From: Actinomadura physcomitrii
GTDB lineage: Bacteria > Actinomycetota > Actinomycetes > Streptosporangiales > Streptosporangiaceae
Assembly: GCF_008923205.2 (NCBI RefSeq)
Contig: NZ_WBMS02000003.1
Coordinates: 284,775-348,774 of the forward strand
Length of the DNA stretch: 64,000 nucleotides
Direction of reading: 5' to 3'
Below are positions 8,842 to 17,333 of the stretch, piece after piece; the stretch's first letter is position 1; the number at the start of each line of letters is the position of its first letter. Below the pieces are notes generated by a model. It was not told the DNA's origin. It searched no databases and was given only the letters and a program-made list of their open reading frames with translations. Both the position numbers and the translations under genes were made by a program.

Positions 8842-10071
8842 ATGACCGACACCACCGAGAGCATCGAGTCGTTCCGCGCCCGCGCGCGGGCCTGGCTCGC
8901 GGACAACATGCCGCGTCTGGCGGACGCGGCGCGGCTGAGCGGGGACGACCCCGCCCACTGGGAGCGCGCGCGGGAGCTGCAGCGCAAACTCCACGCCGGC
9001 GGCTTCGCGGGGATCTGCTTCCCCGAGGAGTACGGCGGGCTCGGCCTTCCGTACGCCTACCAGCAGGCCTTCAGCGAGGAGGCCGAGGGCTACGAGATGC
9101 CGATCGTGCTGAACATCCCGTCGTTCAGCATCTGCTGCGCGACGCTGCTGGACGTCGGCAGCGAGGAGCAGAAGCGCGAGCACATCGGGGCGGCGATCCG
9201 GGGCGAGGAGGTGCTGTGCCAGTTCCTGTCCGAGCCGAGCGGCGGCTCGGACCTCGCCGGACTGATCACCCGGGCCGAGCGGGACGGGGAGAACTGGGTG
9301 ATCAACGGCGCCAAGATCTGGAGCACCTTCGCCTACGGCGCCGACTACGGCCTCTGCCTCGCGCGCACCGACCCCGAGAAGCCGAAGCACGACGGGCTGA
9401 CGATGTTCCTCATGCCGACGCGGGCGCCGGGCCTGACGATGAACCGCATCCGGATGTCGGACGGCACGGACGAGTTCTGCGAGGAGTTCTTCGACAACGT
9501 CGTCCTCGGACCCGAGCACGTCGTCGGCCGCGTCAACGACGGCTGGACGGTGGCGTCACGGCAGCTCTACCACGAGCGCACCGCCGTCGGGGGCGGCTCG
9601 ATCTATACCAGCGGGTACGGCCAGCCGCCGACCAGGTCGCGCCCCGACATCGTCGACCTCGTCCGGCGCGCCGGACGCGCCGCCGATCCCGATGTGCGGC
9701 GCACGGTCGGCGAGGCGATCGTGATGTCGACCGTCCACGAGCAGCTGGTCGAGCGGGTCTCCGCGGGGATCGAGGGCGGCCACCTTCCCCCGGCGGCGGC
9801 GTCGGTTCCGCGGCTGTTCCACGCGGAGGAGACCGAGGCGCACGCCGACGCCCTGGTGCGGGCCGCCGGCGCGTCGGCGGCCGTGGCCTCCGCCGGGAAC
9901 GCCTTCGAGGACGTCGGGCTGCACTACCTCTGCCGCCAGGCCGGGAGCCTCGGCGGCGGCAGCTCGGAGATGGCGCGGAACCTCATCAGCGAGCGGCTGC
10001 TCGGGATGCCGCGGGAGCAGGCCGCCGACCGCGGGATCCCGTTCAACCAGATCAAGCGGGGCACGCGGTGA
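8842..10071 (+). CDS. Acyl-CoA dehydrogenase, subunit 2 of a pair
   Basis: 409 residues. Landmarks are CFPEEYGGLGLPYAYQ, the FAD-contact stretch LCQFLSEPSGGSDLAG, WVINGAKIWSTFA and a C-terminal GSLGGGSSEMARNLISERLLGMP, where the ...N-x-IaERlLG-x-P ending is standard for ACADs. It follows its partner by 18 bases and likely forms a heteromer with it. Introduces an alpha-beta double bond into an acyl-CoA; the chain type is inferred only from the neighbourhood. Confidence 0.87.
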   Translation: MTDTTESIESFRARARAWLADNMPRLADAARLSGDDPAHWERARELQRKLHAGGFAGICFPEEYGGLGLPYAYQQAFSEEAEGYEMPIVLNIPSFSICCATLLDVGSEEQKREHIGAAIRGEEVLCQFLSEPSGGSDLAGLITRAERDGENWVINGAKIWSTFAYGADYGLCLARTDPEKPKHDGLTMFLMPTRAPGLTMNRIRMSDGTDEFCEEFFDNVVLGPEHVVGRVNDGWTVASRQLYHERTAVGGGSIYTSGYGQPPTRSRPDIVDLVRRAGRAADPDVRRTVGEAIVMSTVHEQLVERVSAGIEGGHLPPAAASVPRLFHAEETEAHADALVRAAGASAAVASAGNAFEDVGLHYLCRQAGSLGGGSSEMARNLISERLLGMPREQAADRGIPFNQIKRGTR

Positions 10072-10089
10072 ACCCGCCCCGTCCCGCGG

Positions 10090-10950
10090 CTAGGACAGGG
10101 TCTGCAAGGGGGTGAGCACCTCGTCGGCGAAGCGCCGCATCCCGTCGAACGCCTCCCGCGAAGCGGCCCAGGGCGTCACGATCAGGCGGGTGACCCCGGC
10201 CTCGAGGTGGCGCTCGACGTCCTCCAGGCGCGAGACGTCTCGGCCGGCGGCGAGGGTGACCTCGATCGGGCTGCGCCTTCCGGCCCGGTCGGCCAGTTCC
10301 CGCAGGCGGGCCAGGGAGCGGGGAAGGTCCTCCAGGGCGTGGTTCATCGGCATCCATCCCGCGCCGACGGTGGCCGCGCGGCGCAGCGCCGCGGCCCCGT
10401 CGCCGCCGATGTGCAGGGCGGGGCCGCCCTCCTGGACCGGCTTGGGCTCGAACGCGACCGGCTCGAAGTCGAAGAACTCACCGTGGTGCTCCACGACCTT
10501 CTCGCTCCACAGGCGCCGGCACACGGTGATCGCCTCGTCGACCCGCGGGCCGCGCCGGTCGAAGTCCAGCCCCACGGCCTCCCATTCCGCGCGCAGCCAG
10601 CTGGCGCCGATGCCGAGCGCCAGCCGTCCGCCCGACAGCACGTCCACGGTCGTCGCTCCGCGCGCCGTCACGAACGGATGCCGCAGCCCGATGTTGTACA
10701 CGCAGGTGCCGAGGCGGATCCGGCTCGTCCGGGCGGCGAGATGGCCGAGCACCCCGAAGACGTCGAACGCCGGGACGTCCGGCGGGATGGGCGGATGGCC
10801 GGCACCGCGGTGGGGGCTGCCCGCGGCGCCGAGCGGGACGACGAGGTGCTCGGGGAGCCACAGGGACTCGAAGCCCAGCCGGTCGGCCTCCGCGGCGACC
10901 TCCGCCCACCAGCGCGGGTTGACGGAGCCGAGATGCAGACCGATGTCCAT
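10090..10950 (-). CDS. LLM-class F420-dependent oxidoreductase
   Basis: 286 residues, a TIM-barrel luciferase-like protein. It begins MDIGLHLGSVNPRWWAEVAAEADRLGF and has ESLWLPEHLVVP, RIRLGTCVYNIGLRHPFVTA and GRLALGIGASW, all standard LLM landmarks of the actinobacterial F420-dependent branch. It is convergent with the ACAD pair, with stops 18 bases apart. Redox substrate unknown. Confidence 0.87.
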   Translation of the reverse strand: MDIGLHLGSVNPRWWAEVAAEADRLGFESLWLPEHLVVPLGAAGSPHRGAGHPPIPPDVPAFDVFGVLGHLAARTSRIRLGTCVYNIGLRHPFVTARGATTVDVLSGGRLALGIGASWLRAEWEAVGLDFDRRGPRVDEAITVCRRLWSEKVVEHHGEFFDFEPVAFEPKPVQEGGPALHIGGDGAAALRRAATVGAGWMPMNHALEDLPRSLARLRELADRAGRRSPIEVTLAAGRDVSRLEDVERHLEAGVTRLIVTPWAASREAFDGMRRFADEVLTPLQTLS

Positions 10951-11407
10951 TGAGGCCTCCAGGGCGGTCGCGGGCTCGCGCCCGGTCGGTGGTTCGTCTC
11001 GGACGGGGGCGGCCCCTGGCAGGCGAACGCGTGCTCAGCCGCCGGTGATCGAAGCTCAAGTGGTGGCCTGCTGGGTCTTGACGTGGGAACATCGGCCCAG
11101 CAATATCGAAGTCGATATCGAAGTTATCATACGGCCGCGCGGAACCGGAGACGGGGACCAGGCGTCCCGGCATCCGGACCGCGCATGACGACCAGGGACC
11201 AGAGGTTTCCCGCGACCGCGGCGGGCACCGCCGCGTTTCCCGGCCGCGACGCGACCGTCGTCGCGGCGTCCTCCAACGTGACTGCTCCCGAGCGCCCGGG
11301 CGATGGGCCGCACCGATGACCGGTGCGGGCCGGACCCGCCGCTGCCCACCCCCGGAAGGCCGCCGCACCCCCTCGGCGGTCATCTCCCGCAGGAGCGGAG
11401 GAAGTTC
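10951..11407. other. Divergent intergenic region between LLM and MFS genes
   Basis: 457 bases with no convincing gene. It contains a 12-base-period repeat at 11104-11124 (see the separate entry) and the ribosome-binding site GGAGCGGAGGAAG in front of the MFS start. Confidence 0.5.
11104..11124. promoter_or_regulatory. Tandem repeat and palindrome, possible operator
   Basis: TATCGAAGT occurs at 11104-11112 and again at 11116-11124, and the bases between form the perfect 10-bp palindrome TCGATATCGA (11112-11121). It is AT-rich against a GC-rich background and lies between divergent genes, as expected for a regulator site. No regulator gene is adjacent. Confidence 0.4.
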
Positions 11408-13042
11408 ATGACAGAAGAAATAGCCTCGGAAACGGGCCGCGAGCCCGGCCCGCCCTCGGCGGCCGAGGAGGACGCCGGCCGGCTCAACGACGCCTCGCCG
11501 CTGCGCCTGGTCGCCGTCCTCGTCCTGCTCGTCCTGCTGACCGAGATCGTGCCGCTCCAGTCGAGCATGGTCGCCGCGGTCATGCCGAAGATCGGCCAGT
11601 CGTTCCCGAACTCCGGTCACAACATCGCCTGGATCCTCACCATCCAGGGCGTCGTCAGCGGCGCCACCATCGCCATCATCGGCAAGACCGCCGACATGTA
11701 CGGCAAGAAGATCCTGCTGATGGCGTGCTCCGTGCTGTTCATCGCGGGTTCGCTGCTGTGCGCGCTGACGTCCAGCTGGTCCCTCTTCCTGGTCGGGCGC
11801 GGCATCCAGGCGGTGTCGTGGGGGATGGTCGCGGTGAACTACGGCCTCCTGCGCGACATCATGCCCCGCAAGTGGGTCCCCATCGCCGTGGCCGTCATCG
11901 GCGGCGGGATCGGCGGGGCCGCGATCTTCGGTCCGCCCGTGGTCGGCGCGATGACCGACCACTACAGCTGGCGGTCGGTCTTCTGGTTCCTCACCATCTA
12001 CACCGTCGTGCTGGCCGTGCTCGTCGCCGTCCTCGTCCCCGAGTCACCGCTGCGCGCACGGCAGCGTTTCGACGTCGTGGGGGCGGTGCTGTTCGGGGTC
12101 GGCATCGGCGTGACGCTCATCTACCTGAGCGAGGGGAGCAGCTGGGGCTGGAGCGACGCGAGCTCGCTGGCCTACCTCGCCGCCGGCCTGGTGATCCTCG
12201 CCGCGTTCTTCGCCTGGGAGCGCAGGGCCGCCGCGCCGATGCTGGACCTGAGCCTCCTCCGCATTCCGGCCGTCGCGGTCATCTACGCCGTGGCCTTCCT
12301 CCTCTCCTCGGTGCAGGCGGAGATCTCTGTCCTGGTCTCGTACATGTTCCAGACGCCGAAGGAAGGCGTGCTCAAACAGCAGATAGTGGAGGGAGCCGCC
12401 GCCAAGAGCCATACCCCGGTGTCCGTCATCTCCCAGGTGCTGCATTTCCGGGGCGACATCAGTTACGGGGCCGGCTTCTCGGTCCTCGACATGGCCGTCC
12501 ACATCACGATCTGGACCGCGGTGTTCACGATGGTGTTCGGCTTCGCGTGCGGCTGGATCGTCCGGCGGATCGGCGCCCGGATCCCGCTGATCACCGGCGT
12601 CGCCGCGACCGGAGTGGCCTGCGCGCTGTGGATCGACTGGCACTCGACCTGGCAGCTGCAGGTCGCCATCGGCCTCGTGTTCGGCCTGGGAAGCGGACTC
12701 CACCTGGCCTCCTTCCCGAACATCCTCATCGACGCCGTCCCCGCCCGGCAGACGGGCATCGTCACGGCGATGTCCTCGGTCTTCGGCTCGGTCGGCATCG
12801 CCGTCTCCAGCGCCGTGCTGTCCTCCATCCTGGCCGCCCACCCCTTCCAGACGGTCACCACGGTGCCCGGGCGCGGCACGGTCGTCTCCGACGTCCCGCA
12901 GGTCTTCACCGATTCCGGCTTCAGCCTGGCGTACCTGCTGCTCGGCGTGGTCCCCTGCGTCGTGGCCTTCTTCATCGCCTTCCCGATGCGCGCCGGACGC
13001 GCACCCGCGCGCGGCGGCGAGGCGGTCGCCCACCCGGCCTGA
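11408..13042 (+). CDS. MFS transporter, DHA2 (EmrB/QacA) type
   Basis: 544 residues, mostly hydrophobic helices; the length and the segment RFDVVGAVLFGVGIGVTLIYL after the sixth helix fit the 14-helix DHA2 drug:proton antiporters. GKTADMYGKKILL is the loop 2-3 motif of MFS proteins. A hydrophilic stretch near residues 316-350 lies between helices. The ATG is preceded by GGAGCGGAGGAAG. Likely exports a toxic compound or pathway metabolite from the cytoplasm across the membrane. It stands alone, followed by a strong hairpin. Confidence 0.88.
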   Translation: MTEEIASETGREPGPPSAAEEDAGRLNDASPLRLVAVLVLLVLLTEIVPLQSSMVAAVMPKIGQSFPNSGHNIAWILTIQGVVSGATIAIIGKTADMYGKKILLMACSVLFIAGSLLCALTSSWSLFLVGRGIQAVSWGMVAVNYGLLRDIMPRKWVPIAVAVIGGGIGGAAIFGPPVVGAMTDHYSWRSVFWFLTIYTVVLAVLVAVLVPESPLRARQRFDVVGAVLFGVGIGVTLIYLSEGSSWGWSDASSLAYLAAGLVILAAFFAWERRAAAPMLDLSLLRIPAVAVIYAVAFLLSSVQAEISVLVSYMFQTPKEGVLKQQIVEGAAAKSHTPVSVISQVLHFRGDISYGAGFSVLDMAVHITIWTAVFTMVFGFACGWIVRRIGARIPLITGVAATGVACALWIDWHSTWQLQVAIGLVFGLGSGLHLASFPNILIDAVPARQTGIVTAMSSVFGSVGIAVSSAVLSSILAAHPFQTVTTVPGRGTVVSDVPQVFTDSGFSLAYLLLGVVPCVVAFFIAFPMRAGRAPARGGEAVAHPA

Positions 13043-13048
13043 GCCGCC

Positions 13049-13085
13049 GTCCCGGTGGGCCGCCCGAACAGCGGCCTACCGGGAC
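13049..13085 (+). terminator. Hairpin terminator after MFS gene
   Basis: A 15-bp stem with a single G-T wobble (13049-13063 with 13071-13085) and a 7-base loop, starting 7 bases after the MFS stop codon. Confidence 0.7.
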
Positions 13086-13240
13086 AACGGCTTGACCCAC
13101 CCGGTGCCGGACGGAATGCTTGTCCCGCACGGTTCGGGTGCAGGCGCACCGGCCGTGCTTCTTGGGCTGGAACCGGGGGCGCGGGAGGAATGTGCAGGTG
13201 ATCACCGGCCCGATCGCCCCGCCTCAGGGCCAAGGTCGGC

Positions 13241-15466
13241 ATGGATTCCGTTGACAGGGAGCCGGGGCACAGTCCGACCGTGAGCAGCGGCGAAGCGGGC
13301 TCGGCGTTCGATCCCCACGCGAAGTGCCGCGTACTGCTGGGCCGCTACGAGATATTAGGGAAGCTCGGCGCCGGCGGAATGGCCTCCGTGCACCTTGCGT
13401 ACGACCGCACATTGCGCAGGCAGGTGGCGGTCAAGCTCATGCTTCCCGGGCTGGCGCAGAGGGGCGATTCCCGCCGCCGTTTCGAGCGCGAGGCGACGGT
13501 GGTCGCGAGCCTCGAGCACCCGGGAATCGTCACCGTCCACGACGGCGGGCATGCGTCACTGGACGGCGAGGACCTGCCCTACCTGGTCATGGAGTACGTC
13601 GAGGGCGAGACCGTGGCGCAGCGGGTGGAGCGGCTGCGCGCCGGCGGCGAGCGGCTGCCGGTGCCCGATGCGCTCGAGCTGACCGCCCAGGTGCTCGACG
13701 CCTTGGCGTACACCCATGCGCGGGGCGTGATCCATCGGGACATCAAGCCGAGCAACGTGATGATCACCTCCGCCGGGTCGGTCAAGGTGATGGACTTCGG
13801 CATCGCCCGGATCGCCATGCCGGATGCCACCAAACTGACCGAGAGCGGAAAACTGGTCGGGACCGCGCACTACATCGCTCCCGAACAGATCGAGGGACGC
13901 CAGGCCGAACCGGCGTCCGACCTCTACTCCGTGGGCACGATGCTGTTCGAGCTTCTGTCCGGCGAGACGCCGTTCCACGGCCGCTCTCCCGCGGAGGTTC
14001 TCTTCGCCATCGTCGGACACCGGCCGCCCGACCTGGAAAGGCTCCGCCCCGAGGCCGGCCTGGGCGTCGCCCGGGTGGTCCGGCAGGCACTCAGCAAGCG
14101 TCCGCAGGACAGGCCCGCCGGCGCGGAGGTCATGGCTTCGCGGCTGCGTGAACTCGCCGAGGAGCACCGGCGCGGCACGGTCGTTCTGACCTCTGATCTC
14201 CGGGAGCCGGAACCGGAGCCGGAGCCGTCGACCGACCTTGGACGCACACGCCTCCGGCGTCGGCTCGCGTGGCCCGGATCGGCACGCCGTTGGCGATTCC
14301 GCCTCACCGTCCTGGCCGCCGCCGTAGTGGCCGCCGCCCTGGTGGTGTCAGCGGAGGGCTGGCCCTTGGGGGTCAGGTCCGTGGCCGCTCGAGCCCATCC
14401 GGCGGGCTGGCGTCCTTGGCGCGTGAAGACCGTCGGGGCCCGCTTCATGCTCCCTGCGCTCGGCGGCCGATCGTCCAAGCTCTTCGTGGTCACCTCCACG
14501 AACCTGCTGGCCATCGACAGGAATACGGGCCACAGGTCGTGGAAATTCGATCCTCCGACCATGATGACTTCGGACTCCGGCAAGCTGGCCGTATCCGCCG
14601 ACTCCGCGGTGGTGTACCTCGCCAGCGATTCGACGGTGTACGCGCTGTCCGCATCGAATGGCAGAGTCCGATGGCAGCGCCGGCTCCTGCCCACGGTGAA
14701 CACCGAAGGGCTGAGCGTGACCACGGCGGAAGGCGCTGTGTTCGCCGAGACGCCGGATACCGTGATGCGACTTGACGCGGTTACGGGAGCCACGCGGTGG
14801 CAGTGGCGGCCGGACCACTGCGGAATGGCGACGAAAGAGGTCTTCGCCGCCACCTCCGAGGTGCTCCTCGCGGTATGCCGGTCGCCCGCCAGAGTCACCA
14901 CTCTGCGAGCCCTCGACGCGCAGCACGGCAGGGAGCGCTGGCACCGGACCGTCTCAGATCTCGAAGTGCCGCGCATTTTCCAAGCGGGCTCGCGACTGTT
15001 CTACCTGGGGCCGGACGACTCCCTGGGCAACAACCATCTGGCGACCTCGCTCGACCTGCGTTCCGGCGCAGTGCTGTGGCAGCACGAGGTCGGGACATAT
15101 GCGGCACTGGACTACGTCGACCACCGTCTGTGGCAGTGGAAGGGCGACCAGTTGGCCGTTCTGGACCCGGCTACGGGACGGGCCGTCCGGACTCTCAAGG
15201 TCCGGAAGTACGACACCTACGCCTCAGAGTCGCAGCATGTCCTGGCGGCCTCCGCCGATCTCGTCGTGCTCGGCACCTCGAACGCCGTGCACGCCTACCG
15301 CCCATCCGGCGGCGGCCAAGCGTGGCAGTACCGCGCCGAGAGCCGCGCGAGCGTGCTGGCCGACAACATCCTGGTGCTGCTCACGGAAGACGGCCCCGTG
15401 GCGATCGACGCCGTCAACGGAGCGGGGCCCTGCAACTTCCTCTACTGCCCCGGCCAACTGCCGTGA
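13241..15466 (+). CDS. PknB-type Ser/Thr protein kinase with extracellular beta-propeller
   Basis: 741 residues. The N-terminal kinase domain has the glycine loop GKLGAGGMASVH (about residues 40-51), the ATP Lys in VAVKLM, the catalytic HRDIKPSN (about 163-170), DFGIAR and the APEQ of the activation segment, so it looks active. A juxtamembrane acidic EPEPEPEP run leads to one membrane helix near residues 352-373. The outer part has repeated blocks (LLAIDRNTGHRSWKF, VYALSASNGRVRWQ, VMRLDAVTGATRWQW) of a PQQ-like beta-propeller, which may sense a ligand or cell-wall state. Stands alone. Confidence 0.9.
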   Translation: MDSVDREPGHSPTVSSGEAGSAFDPHAKCRVLLGRYEILGKLGAGGMASVHLAYDRTLRRQVAVKLMLPGLAQRGDSRRRFEREATVVASLEHPGIVTVHDGGHASLDGEDLPYLVMEYVEGETVAQRVERLRAGGERLPVPDALELTAQVLDALAYTHARGVIHRDIKPSNVMITSAGSVKVMDFGIARIAMPDATKLTESGKLVGTAHYIAPEQIEGRQAEPASDLYSVGTMLFELLSGETPFHGRSPAEVLFAIVGHRPPDLERLRPEAGLGVARVVRQALSKRPQDRPAGAEVMASRLRELAEEHRRGTVVLTSDLREPEPEPEPSTDLGRTRLRRRLAWPGSARRWRFRLTVLAAAVVAAALVVSAEGWPLGVRSVAARAHPAGWRPWRVKTVGARFMLPALGGRSSKLFVVTSTNLLAIDRNTGHRSWKFDPPTMMTSDSGKLAVSADSAVVYLASDSTVYALSASNGRVRWQRRLLPTVNTEGLSVTTAEGAVFAETPDTVMRLDAVTGATRWQWRPDHCGMATKEVFAATSEVLLAVCRSPARVTTLRALDAQHGRERWHRTVSDLEVPRIFQAGSRLFYLGPDDSLGNNHLATSLDLRSGAVLWQHEVGTYAALDYVDHRLWQWKGDQLAVLDPATGRAVRTLKVRKYDTYASESQHVLAASADLVVLGTSNAVHAYRPSGGGQAWQYRAESRASVLADNILVLLTEDGPVAIDAVNGAGPCNFLYCPGQLP

Positions 15467-15661
15467 CGACCTGTCGCTCATCAGCGCCTCCCTCAGCACG
15501 ATATCGCCGGTCGGCTCGGTACGAACCCGGCCGTTCGTAGTGCGCGCCTCGGCCGCATCAAGGACGACCAGGGCTTTCACCTGTTCGACCAGGAGAGTCC
15601 GTACGGCCGGCGGGCATTTATTTTCTCGTCTTCTGTCGCTTCCCCGGGCATTATCTGAAGC

Positions 15662-17299
15662 ATGGGATCGGCACGCAGACTGGCGCTTCGCGCCTTTCGG
15701 CCGCTGGGGCGGCTGGCGCTGCCATTCCTGCGCCCGATGTCCGCCGCACCACCGCCTTGGGACACCGGGGCCGACCCGGACGCGCTGCTCGCCGTGGCGC
15801 TGTCGGCACGCGATCCCGGCGCCAGGCGGAGGGCCGCCGCGCGGATCGAGGCGCTCTGGGACGGCGGCCCCGAGCGCCGGAAGGTCATCTGGTGGCTGCT
15901 CCGGGAGCGGCTCACCTCCCCGTCCGGTCCCAGCAGCCCCGACCGCCGGCTCCCTGGATGGACGAAGGTGGCGGACGGCTCCGCGGGCGCACCGCGAGTC
16001 TCGTGGACCGGCATCTGGCGGTCCGGCTCCCGAGCCGGCGACCGGATGCACCTTCCGGAGACGGCCGAGCGCTTCCTTTTCGGCCCCGACCCGGACTGCC
16101 CCCGCGTCCCGCGGATCCGGCTGGTCGCCGGCTTGGGCCTCGGCACGGCGTCGGAGGCCGTCCTGCTGCTCGACCTGGCCCTCCGCGCCGACGACCCCGC
16201 CCTTCGCGACCGGTGCGCCGCCGTCGTGGCCGAGACCGACGAACCACACGTGCTGGACGCGCTGGAGTACGTCTTCTCGCAGGCGTTCGGTCGCTGGGTG
16301 AACCACGCGACCGACCGCGGCGAGCTGATCCTCGGGCAGCGGCCGGAACTGTGGGACGCCGACGGCGCCCCGACGCCGCTGCTGTCCTTGCTGCTCGGCA
16401 ATCCGCACGTGCCCCGGCCACCCGGTGCCGAAGCGGACGACCCGACGCCCTACTCGGCGGTTCTCGCCGCGCTGCGCGGCCGCTTCGACCTGCTCGCCCG
16501 CTTCCCGCCGGGCCTGCTGGTCCACGAGTTGCTGACGGTGATGGAGGACCGTCCGGGCACACCCGCCCACGAGGCCTGCGGCCGGGCCCTGCGAGCCCTC
16601 GACGACGGCCCGGCGCGGGAGATCCTCTGCGAGGCCGCGATGGAGGACTTCGAGGACGACGCCGTCGCGGCCGTGGCCGACGCCGGCTACCTTCCCGCCG
16701 ACCCGGATCTGGTGCCGCTGTTCCTGATGCTCACCCGGCAGTGGGAGCGGCTCGCGGCCGCCGACCCGGACGGACGCCGCCTGCGGGACTTCCTCGTCCG
16801 GGACGAGGCCGCCCCGAACCTCGGGGGGCTCGTCCGGATCCTGGAGCAGGACGCACAGCCGCACCCGGCCACCGCACACGACGACGCCATTCCTCACGAC
16901 GCCCGCGAGCACGCTCTCGCCGCCCTCCGCGCCATCGGTCCCGGCGCCGCCGGCAACCGGCTGTGCGCGATGGCGGTGGACGGCGTCGGCGTCGCCGTCC
17001 GGGTGGTCGCCGAGACCGGCCTGGTGCCCGTGCCCGGCAATCCCCGTGACCTGGCGCTGTTCCTCTACCGGACCGGCCAGTGGGAGCGGTACGACGCCGC
17101 CGACCCCGACGGGCGGTACCTCCGCGAGCGCGTCGCGCGGCTCAGTCCGTACGACGACGAGCGCACGAAGCTCCGGGCCGCGGCCGAGCGCGGCGGGCGG
17201 CCGATGCCGTGCGGTCCGCGGTCCGCGCCGCCGCGTCCCGACCCGTACTGGCCGGGCGGCACCGGCGTGGGCGGAACCGGCGGCTTCACCAGCCACTAG
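15662..17299 (+). CDS. Hypothetical protein, HEAT-like, with an internal repeat
   Basis: 545 residues, not recognised as a named family. The N-terminal segment is Arg/Ala-rich and mildly hydrophobic, then the protein is alpha-helical in appearance, with Leu/Ala-rich HEAT-like blocks. Two C-terminal blocks repeat each other: PLFLMLTRQWERLAAADPDG near residue 355 and LALFLYRTGQWERYDAADPDG near residue 463, each followed by R-x-LR. It ends in a Gly/Pro-rich tail. The ATG at 15662 has no strong Shine-Dalgarno. Its stop is 35 bases from the convergent FUSC gene. Confidence 0.65.
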   Translation: MGSARRLALRAFRPLGRLALPFLRPMSAAPPPWDTGADPDALLAVALSARDPGARRRAAARIEALWDGGPERRKVIWWLLRERLTSPSGPSSPDRRLPGWTKVADGSAGAPRVSWTGIWRSGSRAGDRMHLPETAERFLFGPDPDCPRVPRIRLVAGLGLGTASEAVLLLDLALRADDPALRDRCAAVVAETDEPHVLDALEYVFSQAFGRWVNHATDRGELILGQRPELWDADGAPTPLLSLLLGNPHVPRPPGAEADDPTPYSAVLAALRGRFDLLARFPPGLLVHELLTVMEDRPGTPAHEACGRALRALDDGPAREILCEAAMEDFEDDAVAAVADAGYLPADPDLVPLFLMLTRQWERLAAADPDGRRLRDFLVRDEAAPNLGGLVRILEQDAQPHPATAHDDAIPHDAREHALAALRAIGPGAAGNRLCAMAVDGVGVAVRVVAETGLVPVPGNPRDLALFLYRTGQWERYDAADPDGRYLRERVARLSPYDDERTKLRAAAERGGRPMPCGPRSAPPRPDPYWPGGTGVGGTGGFTSH

Positions 17300-17333
17300 C
17301 GCGCCGCCGGGCGGTGCGGCGGGCTTCGAGCGG

